Shown here in pieces: positions 27,684-36,466 of a stretch of 64,000 nt of DNA; positions within the stretch are counted from its first letter, which is position 1, and each line of letters starts with the position of its first letter. The notes beneath the pieces are model-generated. The model saw nothing but the letters and a program-made list of their open reading frames with translations, was not told where the DNA came from and made no database searches. The stretch is from contig JBMNKL010000001.1 of NCBI GenBank assembly GCA_050952225.1, positions 496,001 through 560,000 on the forward strand, written 5' to 3'. This stretch comes from JBMNKL01 sp050952225. GTDB lineage: Bacteria; Bacillota; Clostridia; Acetivibrionales; DTU013. The position numbers were made by a program, and so were the translations under genes.

Positions 27684-27877
27684 CTTCGTACCTTCCGTAA
27701 TTTTATATGGAAATATTATACCATATAATTTCTTGCGAAAAAGATAAATCAAACTTATAATTATCACGAGCGGATTTACAAGGCAACATACGATTTACGG
27801 TGCAGCACGGAAATTCCGCGTGAGAATCGCAAGGTGAACCGCAAGGTTGAAACCGGCGAAACAGGATGTGACCATTA

Positions 27878-29077
27878 GTGCGGACAATATGTGAGAGCGT
27901 GCTTTGCACGGGGTGTGCTGCGTGCAGCCAGGTTTGTCCCCAGGGTGCAATAGCGATGACGGCAAACTCCGAGGGTTTTCTTTACCCTCGCATAAACGAG
28001 GATATATGTAGTGACTGCGGATTATGCATAAGGACATGCCCTGTTAACAAGGCCCTGGAAACCGGCAGTGAAGGTGATACCGTTACCGGCGCGGGTGCAG
28101 GCCATAAACAGGATGCCGGCAGCAGGTTTTATGCCTGCTGTTCTGTAGATGAGGCTATAAGGACTGCGAGTTCCTCGGGCGGTGTTTTTTCCCACCTTGC
28201 AAAGAGCGTTCTTTCGGAAGGCGGGGTTGTGTTTGGGGCCGGATTTGATGAAAAATTCAAGGTGAGGCATGCCTGTATAGAGGACGTAAAGAAGCTTGAC
28301 AGTCTCAGGCGTTCCAAGTATGTGCAGAGTGAAATCGGGGATTCTTTCAGGCAAGCCAGGGGCTTCCTGGACGAGGGAAGAAAAGTGCTCTTCTGCGGGA
28401 CACCGTGCCAGATAGCCGGATTGAGGGCTTTCCTGGGCAGGGAATATGGCGGATTGCTTGCGTGTGACCTGGCGTGCCACGGGGTTCCATCGCCTAAAGT
28501 CTGGGACATGTATCTTGAGTATCTCAGGGATAAGTACAAGAGCGAAATCAAGGCGGTTTCGTTCCGGGACAAATCCACCGGGTGGAATAACAGCAGCATG
28601 AGGATTGATTTTAAAAACGGCAGTAAATACATGGATTCGGTAAAAAGGGAGATTTTCTTCATCGGCTTCGGGAAAAGCATATTCAACAGGAGATCATGCT
28701 TCAACTGCCTGTTTCGCATTAATAATACAAAGGCGGACATAACCCTGGCCGATTTCTGGGGCATAGACAAAATCAGCCCCGGCGAGTTTACGGACAACAG
28801 GGGAGTATCGCTTGTAATAACCCACACTCCTGCCGGGGAAGAAGCGTTTTTGCGGATAAAGGATGATGTCCGGGCAGAGGAGAAGGCATATAACGCGGCC
28901 GTAAAGTACAACCCGAGACTTGTTTCTTCAGTGCCGGAGCCGCCGGCACGCAAAAGCTTTTTTGGAGATTTGGTGTCCGGGTATGATTTTGACCGCCTTG
29001 TTGAAAAATACATGGATAATAAGAGCCTTAAATATAGGGTGAAATGCATAATAAAAAGAATACTGGGCAGGGGATAG
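27878..29077 (+). CDS. Coenzyme F420 hydrogenase/dehydrogenase beta-subunit-like iron-sulfur protein
   Basis: 399 residues. Residues 10-60 hold two [4Fe-4S] motifs: CTGCAACSQVCP and CSDCGLCIRTCP. The N- and C-terminal FrhB-like domains follow (SSGGVFSHLAKSVLSEGGVV, VLFCGTPCQIAGLRAFLG, LACDLACHGVPSPKVWDMYL, CLFRINNTKADITLADFWGI). Clostridia and Bacteroidetes carry such proteins next to polysaccharide pyruvyl transferases in glycan clusters, where the redox substrate is not settled; true F420 use is unlikely to follow from this alone. The pyruvyl transferase gene lies 149 bp downstream. Confidence 0.87.
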   Translation: MRTICESVLCTGCAACSQVCPQGAIAMTANSEGFLYPRINEDICSDCGLCIRTCPVNKALETGSEGDTVTGAGAGHKQDAGSRFYACCSVDEAIRTASSSGGVFSHLAKSVLSEGGVVFGAGFDEKFKVRHACIEDVKKLDSLRRSKYVQSEIGDSFRQARGFLDEGRKVLFCGTPCQIAGLRAFLGREYGGLLACDLACHGVPSPKVWDMYLEYLRDKYKSEIKAVSFRDKSTGWNNSSMRIDFKNGSKYMDSVKREIFFIGFGKSIFNRRSCFNCLFRINNTKADITLADFWGIDKISPGEFTDNRGVSLVITHTPAGEEAFLRIKDDVRAEEKAYNAAVKYNPRLVSSVPEPPARKSFFGDLVSGYDFDRLVEKYMDNKSLKYRVKCIIKRILGRG

Positions 29078-29226
29078 AGCGATAAATGATTGGCTGCGGA
29101 GCAAGCAGCCCGGCACATGGGAAAGATTGCGAGGACGTACGTTGTTGTATTGAATGCGGATAACACAATGCGGAGATAACGGGTGATGACACGTATGGTG
29201 CGGAAAATACGCTTTGAAAGGAGCGG

Positions 29227-30369
29227 GTGCTTGACGTGAAGGCCGGAATACTGACATTTCACTATGCGCACCATTACGGGGCGCAGCTCCAGGCCTACGC
29301 GCTGATGAAAGCTATTATGCGGCTTGGAGTGGATTGCGAAATAATAGATTATGTCAGGAGAGATACCGTCGAGGGCAGCAGCCTTTTTAAGAAAGGATTT
29401 TCTGCAAGGGCTTTGCTCTCAAATGCCAATACACTGATAAACTATGGAAAGCTTAAAAAGAGGCATGCCCGCTTTGACAGCTTTGTGCGTGATGACATGC
29501 GGCTTTCCGTGAAGCATTACTCGTCATACGACGAGTTAAAGGCGGACGCTCCCGAATACGATGTCTATGTGTGCGGGAGTGACCAGATCTGGAACCCGTT
29601 GATATTTGAAGAAAAAACGTTTGATCCTGCTTTTTTTGCAGATTTTGCGAAATCCGGAAAGCGTATCGCGTATGCGCCCAGCTTTGGCATAAGCTCCATA
29701 CCTGGAAACTTGAGGGACACGCTTAAAGAATACCTTGACAAATTTGACTGCCTTTCCGCCCGGGAAAAGCAGGGAGAGGATATAATACGTGAGATTGCCG
29801 GAAGGGAATCTGTAACGGTCCTGGACCCGACCCTGCTGCCGGGGAGAGAGGAATGGGCTGCACTTGCGTCTGCGCCGGATTTCAAAGACCCGTACCTGCT
29901 ATGCTATTTTATAACCGACGGCAGGAAATATGGGGAAGCCGTGAAAATGCTGTCAGATAAATACGGACTGCCGGTTGTCTCGCTTTGTGGGTCAAGAAGG
30001 GTTGTCCCCTCCACGCGGTTTTCTGTGATGGATGCCGGGCCGAAAGAGTTCCTGGGTTTGTTCGCAAACGCCGGGGCTGTTTGCACGGATTCATTTCACG
30101 GTACGGTTTTTTCTATTATTTTCGAAAAAGCTTTCGTTTGCTTCGAATCAGGTAAAAAGGCGGAAAAAGCTGTCAATTCCAGGCTTTACAACATACTTGG
30201 CAAGCTAGGACTTCTTTCGCACATCTATTCGCATACGATTGATGCAAAAGAATTCGAAAAACGCGTTGAGGAAACCGGGATGCCTGATTACGGGCGGGTT
30301 GCCAGGAATCTTAAAGACGAGCGTGAAAAATCTTTCCATTATCTTGAAGCCGCGTTGCGCGGCTGCTAA
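29227..30369 (+). CDS. Polysaccharide pyruvyl transferase family protein
   Basis: 380 residues from GTG 29227 (GTG 29236 is possible) with AAAGGAG upstream. CsaB-like fold: ILTFHYAHHYGAQLQAYALM, YVCGSDQIWNPLIFEEKTFD, ARFDSFVRDDM, and near the C-terminus TDSFHGTVFSIIFEKAFVCF. Family members transfer pyruvate from PEP to a sugar of a surface polysaccharide as a ketal, often serving as an S-layer anchor. The pairing with the FrhB-like gene is recurrent in glycan clusters. Confidence 0.88.
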   Translation: MLDVKAGILTFHYAHHYGAQLQAYALMKAIMRLGVDCEIIDYVRRDTVEGSSLFKKGFSARALLSNANTLINYGKLKKRHARFDSFVRDDMRLSVKHYSSYDELKADAPEYDVYVCGSDQIWNPLIFEEKTFDPAFFADFAKSGKRIAYAPSFGISSIPGNLRDTLKEYLDKFDCLSAREKQGEDIIREIAGRESVTVLDPTLLPGREEWAALASAPDFKDPYLLCYFITDGRKYGEAVKMLSDKYGLPVVSLCGSRRVVPSTRFSVMDAGPKEFLGLFANAGAVCTDSFHGTVFSIIFEKAFVCFESGKKAEKAVNSRLYNILGKLGLLSHIYSHTIDAKEFEKRVEETGMPDYGRVARNLKDEREKSFHYLEAALRGC

Positions 30370-30433
30370 GAATATGGTTGTGAATATCCGATAATAGAAA
30401 TATAATAAATTTATCGGAAACGGGGATGGCAAC

Positions 30434-31099
30434 ATGAAGCTATTGCCCTGGAAACTGCGCTTCGGCAGGAAGCTTGACGTAAAAGCGCTAAGAGACAATG
30501 ATATCCCGCTGCTTATACTGGATGAGCGCTGGAACGGGCTTTTTAGCAGCACCCAAAAGACGTCGGCCATAGAACGCCTGGAAGAAAAGCTGAGGAAACT
30601 GCTGAAGGAGGAAGCCAGGCTGGCTGCCGAAAAGAAAGATATCGATGCGCAAAAAAGGCGTCATATGAATAGAATTATTTCGCTTACTCCGGATGTATTT
30701 GAGAAGAGTGATGAGGATGCCAGGAAGATAATGCAGGAATCTGAGCGCGAAATAAACAGGATTAACCGGCAGGCTGCGCAAATCGAGAAACAGCTTGAGA
30801 GATTGCCTGGAAGATTGAAACAGGCTAATCTTGAGCTGCTGGCCGTGACAGTAGGCACTGTTTACCGCAAAATCAAGTCAGGCAGAAAAAGAATCGAAAA
30901 ACTGGAAAAGCTAATTGAAGAAACCAGGGAAAAACTGAGAGCTTGCATAGATGAAAAAGAGACGCTTGCAAAAGAAAACGCCGATGTTTATTCCTGCTTG
31001 CATAATCTGCTGGGCGGGGAGAGACTGGAGAAACTGGACGGGGTATTTCTAAACAGGAATATGAACGAAATGGAAAATAGTCTGAATAAGGAAGGATAG
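30434..31099 (+). CDS. Coiled-coil protein of unknown function
   Basis: 221 residues from ATG 30434. After a basic, compact N-terminus (MKLLPWKLRFGRKLDVKALR) almost the whole protein is charged helix: residues 45-80, 95-130 and 145-185 show heptad-like Lys/Glu/Leu runs (RLEEKLRKLLKEEARLAAEK). No signal peptide or membrane segment. It precedes nnrED by 11 bp with the same orientation, so it may be co-transcribed. Not a family that I can name. Confidence 0.6.
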   Translation: MKLLPWKLRFGRKLDVKALRDNDIPLLILDERWNGLFSSTQKTSAIERLEEKLRKLLKEEARLAAEKKDIDAQKRRHMNRIISLTPDVFEKSDEDARKIMQESEREINRINRQAAQIEKQLERLPGRLKQANLELLAVTVGTVYRKIKSGRKRIEKLEKLIEETREKLRACIDEKETLAKENADVYSCLHNLLGGERLEKLDGVFLNRNMNEMENSLNKEG

Positions 31100-31110
31100 G
31101 AGCAGTTAAT

Positions 31111-32691
31111 ATGAAAGTAGTTACTCCGGCACAAATGAACGCAATCGACTCATGCGCAATAAATGAATACGGGATACCCTCATTGCTGCTTATGGAAAAT
31201 GCTGCCGCTGCCGTGGCTAATGAGGCTTCGTCAATGATGGGCGGCGCTTTTGGAAAAACGGTAACAATAATTGCCGGCAGGGGAAACAACGGGGGCGACG
31301 CGTTTGCTGCAGCCAGGCTTCTTTATTCTAAAGGCGCCCATGTACGTGTGTACCTGGTGGGCACGAAAGACGGCATATCGGGAGATGCTTTAGTTAATAT
31401 GGGGATCCTTGAAAGGATTGGCATACATGTCGAGGAACTTTCGGAAGCGGGCGGCCCGGATGAAGAGAGCGGTTTTGGAAAGCTTTCGGCAGATATAAGA
31501 AGTTCCTGCATGATTATAGACGGTATTTTCGGTACCGGCCTCAGCCGTAATATTGACGGGATTGCCGGGACGGCCGTGGAAATGATGAACATTTCCGGGA
31601 AACCTATACTGTCTGTTGATATTCCTTCCGGCATTAACGGAGCTGACGGCAATATCATGGGTGTCTGTGTGAAGGCGGATGCGACCGTTACTTTTTGCAT
31701 GCCCAAGCTGGGGCTCGTTTTGCATCCGGGATGCGAATACACGGGCAGGCTGAAAATCGCTGATATTGGAATACCTCCGGGTGCAATAGCCAAGCAGCGC
31801 ATTTTAACCGAACTGACCGACCGGGTGACGGTTTTGCGTCTGATTCCGGCCAGGAAACCGGAAAGCAATAAAGGTGATTATGGAAGAGTTTTCATAGTAA
31901 CAGGCTCCACCGGCATGACAGGCTCCGGATGCCTTGCATCGCTGGCCGCGCTTCGTACGGGAGCAGGACTTGTTTATGCGGGAGTGCCTGAAAGCCTTGC
32001 AGGCATATATGGTTCGGCGCTTGCCGAGCCAGTGCTTTTGCCGCTGAGAGATGCCGGCACCGGTATATTGTCTGAAGAGTGTGCGGAGCAGGTAATCACG
32101 CACATGGAAAAAATGGATGTAGTGGCGGTTGGACCGGGGTTGACGGCTTCGGAATCAATAAGGCGGATCGTGGAGAAAATCGTGGCAAACAGCAAGGTCC
32201 CCCTGGTGCTGGATGCCGATGCGCTGAATGCAATTTCAGGCAATACGGAAATCCTGGAGAAACTTAAAACGGATGCCGTTATCACTCCGCATCCCGGTGA
32301 GATGGCAAGGCTGACCGGCCTTGACACGGCCGGCGTGCAGCGTGACAGGTTGGGTGTTGCCGCGAAGTTTGCCGCCAAGTATGGCGTTACGGTAGTACTA
32401 AAGGGAAACAGGACCGTTATCGCACAGCCTGACGGGCGTATCCATGTCAACCCGACCGGCAACGCGGGAATGGCTACCGCCGGTTCCGGCGATGTATTGA
32501 CAGGCGTCATAGCGGGACTGATTGCGCAAGGCGTACCTGCTGCGGATGCCGCGGTCGCAGGTGTTTACCTGCACGGCTTGGCCGGGGACAAGGCAGCCGG
32601 TGAAACAGGCATGCACGGAATGTTGGCAGGCGATATACTGGGGTGCTTACCGCCTGTGATTAAGGAATTGGCTGAGCAAAATGCAGAATAA
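31111..32691 (+). CDS. nnr: Bifunctional NAD(P)H-hydrate epimerase/ADP-dependent dehydratase
   Basis: 526 residues. The N-terminal YjeF epimerase domain (1-215) has the nucleotide loop RGNNGGDAFAAARLL and DGIFGTGLSRNIDG. The C-terminal ribokinase-like dehydratase domain (225-520) has GSTGMTGSGCLASLAALRTG, VLDADALNAIS, TPHPGEMARLTG and NPTGNAGMATAGSGDVLTGV. It repairs hydrated NADH and NADPH: the epimerase interconverts R and S forms and the dehydratase restores the cofactor with ADP. The placement upstream of ndoAI-ndoA is like that in many Firmicutes. Confidence 0.95.
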   Translation: MKVVTPAQMNAIDSCAINEYGIPSLLLMENAAAAVANEASSMMGGAFGKTVTIIAGRGNNGGDAFAAARLLYSKGAHVRVYLVGTKDGISGDALVNMGILERIGIHVEELSEAGGPDEESGFGKLSADIRSSCMIIDGIFGTGLSRNIDGIAGTAVEMMNISGKPILSVDIPSGINGADGNIMGVCVKADATVTFCMPKLGLVLHPGCEYTGRLKIADIGIPPGAIAKQRILTELTDRVTVLRLIPARKPESNKGDYGRVFIVTGSTGMTGSGCLASLAALRTGAGLVYAGVPESLAGIYGSALAEPVLLPLRDAGTGILSEECAEQVITHMEKMDVVAVGPGLTASESIRRIVEKIVANSKVPLVLDADALNAISGNTEILEKLKTDAVITPHPGEMARLTGLDTAGVQRDRLGVAAKFAAKYGVTVVLKGNRTVIAQPDGRIHVNPTGNAGMATAGSGDVLTGVIAGLIAQGVPAADAAVAGVYLHGLAGDKAAGETGMHGMLAGDILGCLPPVIKELAEQNAE

Positions 32692-32977
32692 GCAACAGGG
32701 CGGACGCCGGGACGGGTTACAACCAGGATGTCCAGGTATGCCCAAGGGCAATAATGTGCAGAAATAAAAAATGAATGAATAAACAAATTCGGTATTATAT
32801 ATAAATATAGGGGTGCTTTTTGGAGGATGCGGAAATAGCAAATATTTGATTTGACCGGCATATACTTTTGGATATATAATTATATATATCTATCTCATAA
32901 TTTCAACCCGGTCAGCAAAAATTATAATATTCGCTGCCTGACTGAACCATGAATTCTTTATAAATGGGGGATTTATT

Positions 32978-33259
32978 TTGGCGGAATTGAAAAAAATACT
33001 GATAAGCCTTCCTGATAACTTGCTGAAAGAAATTGATTACATCGTTTCTGTTGAGAAGACAAACAGGAGCGAATTTGTCAGGGAAGCCATGAGGTTGTAT
33101 TTGCGCGAAAAGAGAAAGATACAGTTGAGAGAAAGGCTGAAGAAGGGTTACCTGGAAATGGCCGAGATTAATATCAGTTGGGCGGAAATGTGTATGAATG
33201 CTGATTCCGAGCAGCAGCAAATATATGAGGTACGGCTTGGGGAGTTGGAGAAAACGTGA
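32978..33259 (+). CDS. ndoAI: Antitoxin EndoAI/MazE-like, ribbon-helix-helix
   Basis: 93 residues from TTG 32978 with GGGGGA upstream. The N-terminal ribbon-helix-helix has KILISLPDNLLKEIDYIVSV and KTNRSEFVREAMRLYLREK. The C-terminal tail (ISWAEMCMNADSEQQQIYE) would wrap the toxin. It binds and neutralises EndoA and is expected to repress its own operon. The stop overlaps the toxin GTG as GTGA. Confidence 0.92.
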   Translation: MAELKKILISLPDNLLKEIDYIVSVEKTNRSEFVREAMRLYLREKRKIQLRERLKKGYLEMAEINISWAEMCMNADSEQQQIYEVRLGELEKT

Positions 33260-33606
33260 TTATAAAGCGCGGTGATATATTTTATACCGATTTAAGCCCG
33301 GTCATTGGCTCGGAGCAGGGAGGAGTCAGGCCGGTTTTGATAGTACAGAATGATATAGGGAACAAGTACAGCCCGACCGTTATAGCGGCGGCAATTACAT
33401 CGCAGATTAATAAGGCGAAGCTTCCTACACATATAGAAATAAGCGCGCAGGATTACGGCTTGCAGAAGGATTCCGTGATACTGCTTGAACAAATAAGGAC
33501 CATAGATAAGAAAAGGCTTAGGGAAAAAGTCGGGCATCTTGACGATGAACTCATGGAAAAGGTAAATGAAGCGCTGAGCATTAGCTTCGGGTTGACGGAT
33601 ATATAA
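33256..33606 (+). CDS. ndoA: Endoribonuclease toxin EndoA (MazF/PemK family)
   Basis: 116 residues from GTG 33256, which overlaps the antitoxin stop by 4 bp. MazF hallmarks: KRGDIFYTDLSPVIGSEQGG, RPVLIVQND, TVIAAAITSQ, and VILLEQIRTIDKKRL. It cleaves mRNA at a short recognition sequence (UACAU in Bacillus). The 3' end overlaps the convergent tagA gene by 26 bp. Confidence 0.96.
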   Translation: MIIKRGDIFYTDLSPVIGSEQGGVRPVLIVQNDIGNKYSPTVIAAAITSQINKAKLPTHIEISAQDYGLQKDSVILLEQIRTIDKKRLREKVGHLDDELMEKVNEALSISFGLTDI

Positions 33607-34336
33607 AAGTTTTTATTGCAGCAAACAGGACACGAAGCATAAAGCGCGGCAGATTAAGCATTCTAACGGCACGTTTTGGTTCCATGCACAGCCTGTAAAA
33701 CCATTCGAGGCCGTTTCTCCTGAAGAAATCCGGGGCAAGGCGTGTCCTGCCCGAGAGAACGTCAAGCGTTCCGCCGACACCAATGCATACCCTGGAATTC
33801 AGTTTATCCTTATGGCCGGAAATCCAATACTCCTGCTTCGGCGCTCCAAGCGCTACCAGCAGGATGTCTGCATTGGCGGCGTTTATTTCGCTGATAATTT
33901 CTTCTTCCTGGTCCGCGGTAAAGTAACCGTTCCTGCAGCCTGCAATAACAATGCCGGGGTAATCCCTTGCGATATTTTCCGCCGCTTCTTCAGCAACGCC
34001 TGGTTTTGATCCGAACAAAAATACCCTGATGCCTTTTTTTGCATAAGCCTTGAAAATGTTTATGACCAGGTCTACACCCGATACTTTTTCCGGAACCCGG
34101 CAACCTAGTATCCCGGAGGCCAGTACAACGCCGGCGCCATCGGCTGTGAGCATGTCAGCGTTTAGCAGGATATCTTTTAGCACGGGATCCTTCAAGGCGG
34201 CCATCATTATTTCGGAATTAGGCGTATAGACAGCATGAACGCCGCCTTCCTTGATAAATTTGCCGATTCGTTTAACGGCTTCGTGCATTGTTACACAATC
34301 TACGGGTATACCAAGAATATTGGCTGTTTTTCTCAT
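33581..34336 (-). CDS. tagA: WecG/TagA/CpsF-family glycosyltransferase
   Basis: 251 residues. Family motifs: VYTPNSEIMMAALKDPVLKD, ADGAGVVLASGILG, FLFGSKPGVAEEAAENIA, ALGAPKQEYWISGHK, and GVGGTLDVLSGRTRLAPDFF. In Bacillus TagA adds N-acetylmannosamine to undecaprenyl-PP-GlcNAc to begin teichoic acid linkage units. The C-terminal tail is basic and hydrophobic, as in membrane-associated members. Whether the product is a teichoic acid or another wall glycan cannot be told. It may complement the polysaccharide genes at 24-30 kb. Confidence 0.92.
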   Translation of the reverse strand: MRKTANILGIPVDCVTMHEAVKRIGKFIKEGGVHAVYTPNSEIMMAALKDPVLKDILLNADMLTADGAGVVLASGILGCRVPEKVSGVDLVINIFKAYAKKGIRVFLFGSKPGVAEEAAENIARDYPGIVIAGCRNGYFTADQEEEIISEINAANADILLVALGAPKQEYWISGHKDKLNSRVCIGVGGTLDVLSGRTRLAPDFFRRNGLEWFYRLCMEPKRAVRMLNLPRFMLRVLFAAIKTFIYPSTRS

Positions 34337-34508
34337 AGCTTTACCTGCATTATTTTGCGATAAGGGTTTTTCATAATATCCAGGATAACTTTCGCATTAT
34401 ATACAGATGATAATATAACCGCGGTATTTTGTAAAGAATTTGAATATCAAGGCTCCACTTGGGTATAAAATATATGGAATGGAGACCCGGGCAAGGTGGT
34501 GTTATCTG

Positions 34509-35408
34509 TTGAAACCGGCCGGTAAGCTTAGAGATATTCGTAATGACTATATACTGATTATCATGGGAGCCGTAATTACGGCTTGCGCCATCAATGTTTT
34601 TCTTGTTCCGTACAGGCTTGCGCCGGGCGGGGTGGCCGGGATTGCCACGGTTATCTATTACCTGGCCGGCAAAAGCTTGCCTGTAGGCACTATCATGCTG
34701 ATTCTAAACATACCGTTGTTCATTTTCGGGCTCAAGTTTATAGGACGCAAGTTTATTGCCAGGACAATTTTCAGTACTATCTTCCTTTCCATAGCAGTAG
34801 ATATCTCGGAACCATATACAAGGCAGTTTATACAGCAGCTCGAATCTGAAAATCCTGCCGGAAGCCCTGACCTCCTCCTGTATGCAATATTTGGCGGTTT
34901 CTTTATGGGTATCGGTCTTGGACTGGTTTTCAGGTCGGGAGCAACGACGGGCGGTACAGACCTGGCTGTCAGGATTGTGCATCATTTTAACCCGGGACTT
35001 TCAATAGGCAAAACGCTCCTTGCCATTGATACCGCTGTCATCATCCTTGCAGCGATCGTGTTCAAAAGCTTTTTGATTGCTCTTTATTCGGTACTGTCGC
35101 TTTACATCTCCTCAAAAATTATTGATATCATGCTGGAAGGCATTAATTTTGCCAAGGCGGTATACATTATTTCAGATCGTGCCGACGACATTGCAAAAGA
35201 TATCATGAAAGAACTGGACAGGGGCGTTACCGCATTGAAAGGGACGGGGATGTACACGGGAAAGGAAAAGAAAGTCCTTTTTTGTGTTCTTCATAGAGGA
35301 CAGCTGACACAGCTAAAGTCGATAGTGAAAAAGATTGACCCTTCGGCGTTTATCATACTGGGCGAGGTTACCGAAGTGCTTGGAGAGGGATTTAAAACGT
35401 ACGAATAA
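34509..35408 (+). CDS. YitT-family membrane protein (DUF161/DUF2179)
   Basis: 299 residues from TTG 34509, chosen because AAGGTGG lies 9 bp before it; in-frame ATG 34479 and TTG 34440 lack a site. Five to six membrane helices (YILIIMGAVITACAINVFLV; LAPGGVAGIATVIYYLAGKS; FRSGATTGGTDLAVRIVHHF) then the cytosolic DUF2179 domain (ELDRGVTALKGTGMYTGKEK, VLHRGQLTQLKSIVKKIDPS). Function in general is unknown; transport or sensing of a small ligand has been suggested for the family. Confidence 0.9.
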   Translation: MKPAGKLRDIRNDYILIIMGAVITACAINVFLVPYRLAPGGVAGIATVIYYLAGKSLPVGTIMLILNIPLFIFGLKFIGRKFIARTIFSTIFLSIAVDISEPYTRQFIQQLESENPAGSPDLLLYAIFGGFFMGIGLGLVFRSGATTGGTDLAVRIVHHFNPGLSIGKTLLAIDTAVIILAAIVFKSFLIALYSVLSLYISSKIIDIMLEGINFAKAVYIISDRADDIAKDIMKELDRGVTALKGTGMYTGKEKKVLFCVLHRGQLTQLKSIVKKIDPSAFIILGEVTEVLGEGFKTYE

Positions 35409-35462
35409 AGGCTTGGATATAAATGCCGTTGAAAATGAAGTGAAAATATCCACGCAAAAATT

Positions 35463-35485
35463 TGTCCATGGTATTGACATGGACA
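35463..35485 (+). promoter_or_regulatory. Inverted repeat overlapping the -35 of the ribU promoter
   Basis: TGTCCATG, 7 bp, CATGGACA: a perfect 8-bp inverted repeat whose right arm shares CA with the TTGACA hexamer. It looks like a dimeric repressor site; the protein is unknown. Confidence 0.4.
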
Positions 35486-35503
35486 GTGATTTGATGCTAG
35501 TAT
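35474..35503 (+). promoter_or_regulatory. Sigma-A promoter of the FMN riboswitch/ribU unit
   Basis: TTGACA (35474-35479), 18 bp, TAGTAT (35498-35503), about 20 bp upstream of the riboswitch P1 stem. Confidence 0.65.
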
Positions 35504-35523
35504 GTGTGCAGTAACTGAATATA

Positions 35524-35645
35524 ATCTTCAGGGCAGGGTGAAATTCCCGACCGGCGGTGATGCGGCAAATGAGCCGTTAGCCCGCGAGCGTAAGCAGACC
35601 CGGTGAGATTCCGGGGCCGACAGTATAGTCTGGATGGGAGAAGAT
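35524..35645 (+). ncRNA. FMN riboswitch (RFN element)
   Basis: P1 pairs ATCTTC (35524) with GAAGAT (35640). Conserved segments are present in order: GGGCAGGGTGAAATTCCCGA, CCGGCGGTGATG, AGCCCGCGAGC, GGTGAGATTCCGGGGCCGAC, AGTATAGTCTGGATGGGAGA. It binds FMN and controls the riboflavin transporter downstream. No obvious terminator stem lies between it and the ATG at 35724, so control of translation or a less regular terminator is possible. Confidence 0.97.
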
Positions 35646-35723
35646 TTTTATTTGCTTTTGGGTAGCATCTATTCCCTGGGATTATATTCCGGGGAATTTT
35701 ATTTTACAGGGGGGTTTTTATCA

Positions 35724-36299
35724 ATGAAGTTTGGCGTAAAAAAATTGGCGACGATGGCAGTACTGTCAGCACTTTCAATCGCACTGATGCTGCTTATCAA
35801 GTTTCCGCTCATACCGGCTGCTCCTTACTTAATTTATGAGCCGGCCGATGTGCCCATTTTTATCGGCGCATTCTTATTCGGACCCATGGCAGGCCTTTTG
35901 ATTACAGTTGTTGTATCAGCTATTCAGGCTTCAATGAGTCCCGACGGATGGGTTGGCTTTGTCATGCACGTATTGGCTACCGGCACATTTGTTGTTTTGG
36001 CGGGACTGATATACAGGAAGCTGCATAATATTAAAGGGGCAATTATTGCCCTGGTATCCGGAACGATAGCAATGACGTTAATCATGATACCGGCTAATTT
36101 AGTGATTCAGACACTTTTCCGTGACATGGAATTTGCCGCAGTTGCCAAATTGCTTATCCCGGTTATCATACCTTTTAACCTTTTAAAGGCGGGACTCAAC
36201 TCAATAATAACTTTTGTAGTATATAAAAGAATAAGCAACATATTCCACAGGCTGCTGAAAGATACTGCTGCGCCGGCAACTTCTTCCTGTGAAGAATGA
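35724..36299 (+). CDS. ribU: Riboflavin ECF transporter S component RibU
   Basis: 191 residues. ATG 35724 follows a GGGGGG site; an upstream in-frame ATG at 35634 lies within the riboswitch and is rejected. Six helices with RibU features: KLATMAVLSALSIALMLLIK, LIYEPADVPIFIGAFLFGPM, and ASMSPDGWVGFVMHVLATGT. It binds riboflavin and works with the shared ECF energising module, whose genes are not here. Regulation by the FMN riboswitch supports the substrate. Confidence 0.94.
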   Translation: MKFGVKKLATMAVLSALSIALMLLIKFPLIPAAPYLIYEPADVPIFIGAFLFGPMAGLLITVVVSAIQASMSPDGWVGFVMHVLATGTFVVLAGLIYRKLHNIKGAIIALVSGTIAMTLIMIPANLVIQTLFRDMEFAAVAKLLIPVIIPFNLLKAGLNSIITFVVYKRISNIFHRLLKDTAAPATSSCEE

Positions 36300-36466
36300 T
36301 ATGTTAAAAATCGGGTTCTTTATACTTTAAGCTTCTTGGATCAAACCGATGCACTGCGCTTATAACAGACGGGCGTTTTCCCGGCGCCAGCAACGGATGT
36401 TTTGAATATTGTCTCCGGGGCGGGTTGAAAGCCCCTGCCTCATTATAATTTTAGGGAGGGATTGTC

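Noticed and set aside
27795..28480. Minus-strand frames upstream of and within the FrhB-like gene
   Set aside because: They lie opposite the iron-sulfur motifs of a well-supported gene and show no domain.
28129..29274. 381-codon minus-strand frame
   Set aside because: Antisense to the FrhB-like gene, with composition dictated by that gene; no motif.
35634..35723. N-terminal extension of RibU from ATG 35634
   Set aside because: It begins within the FMN riboswitch P1 stem; ATG 35724 has its own ribosome site and matches the family start.
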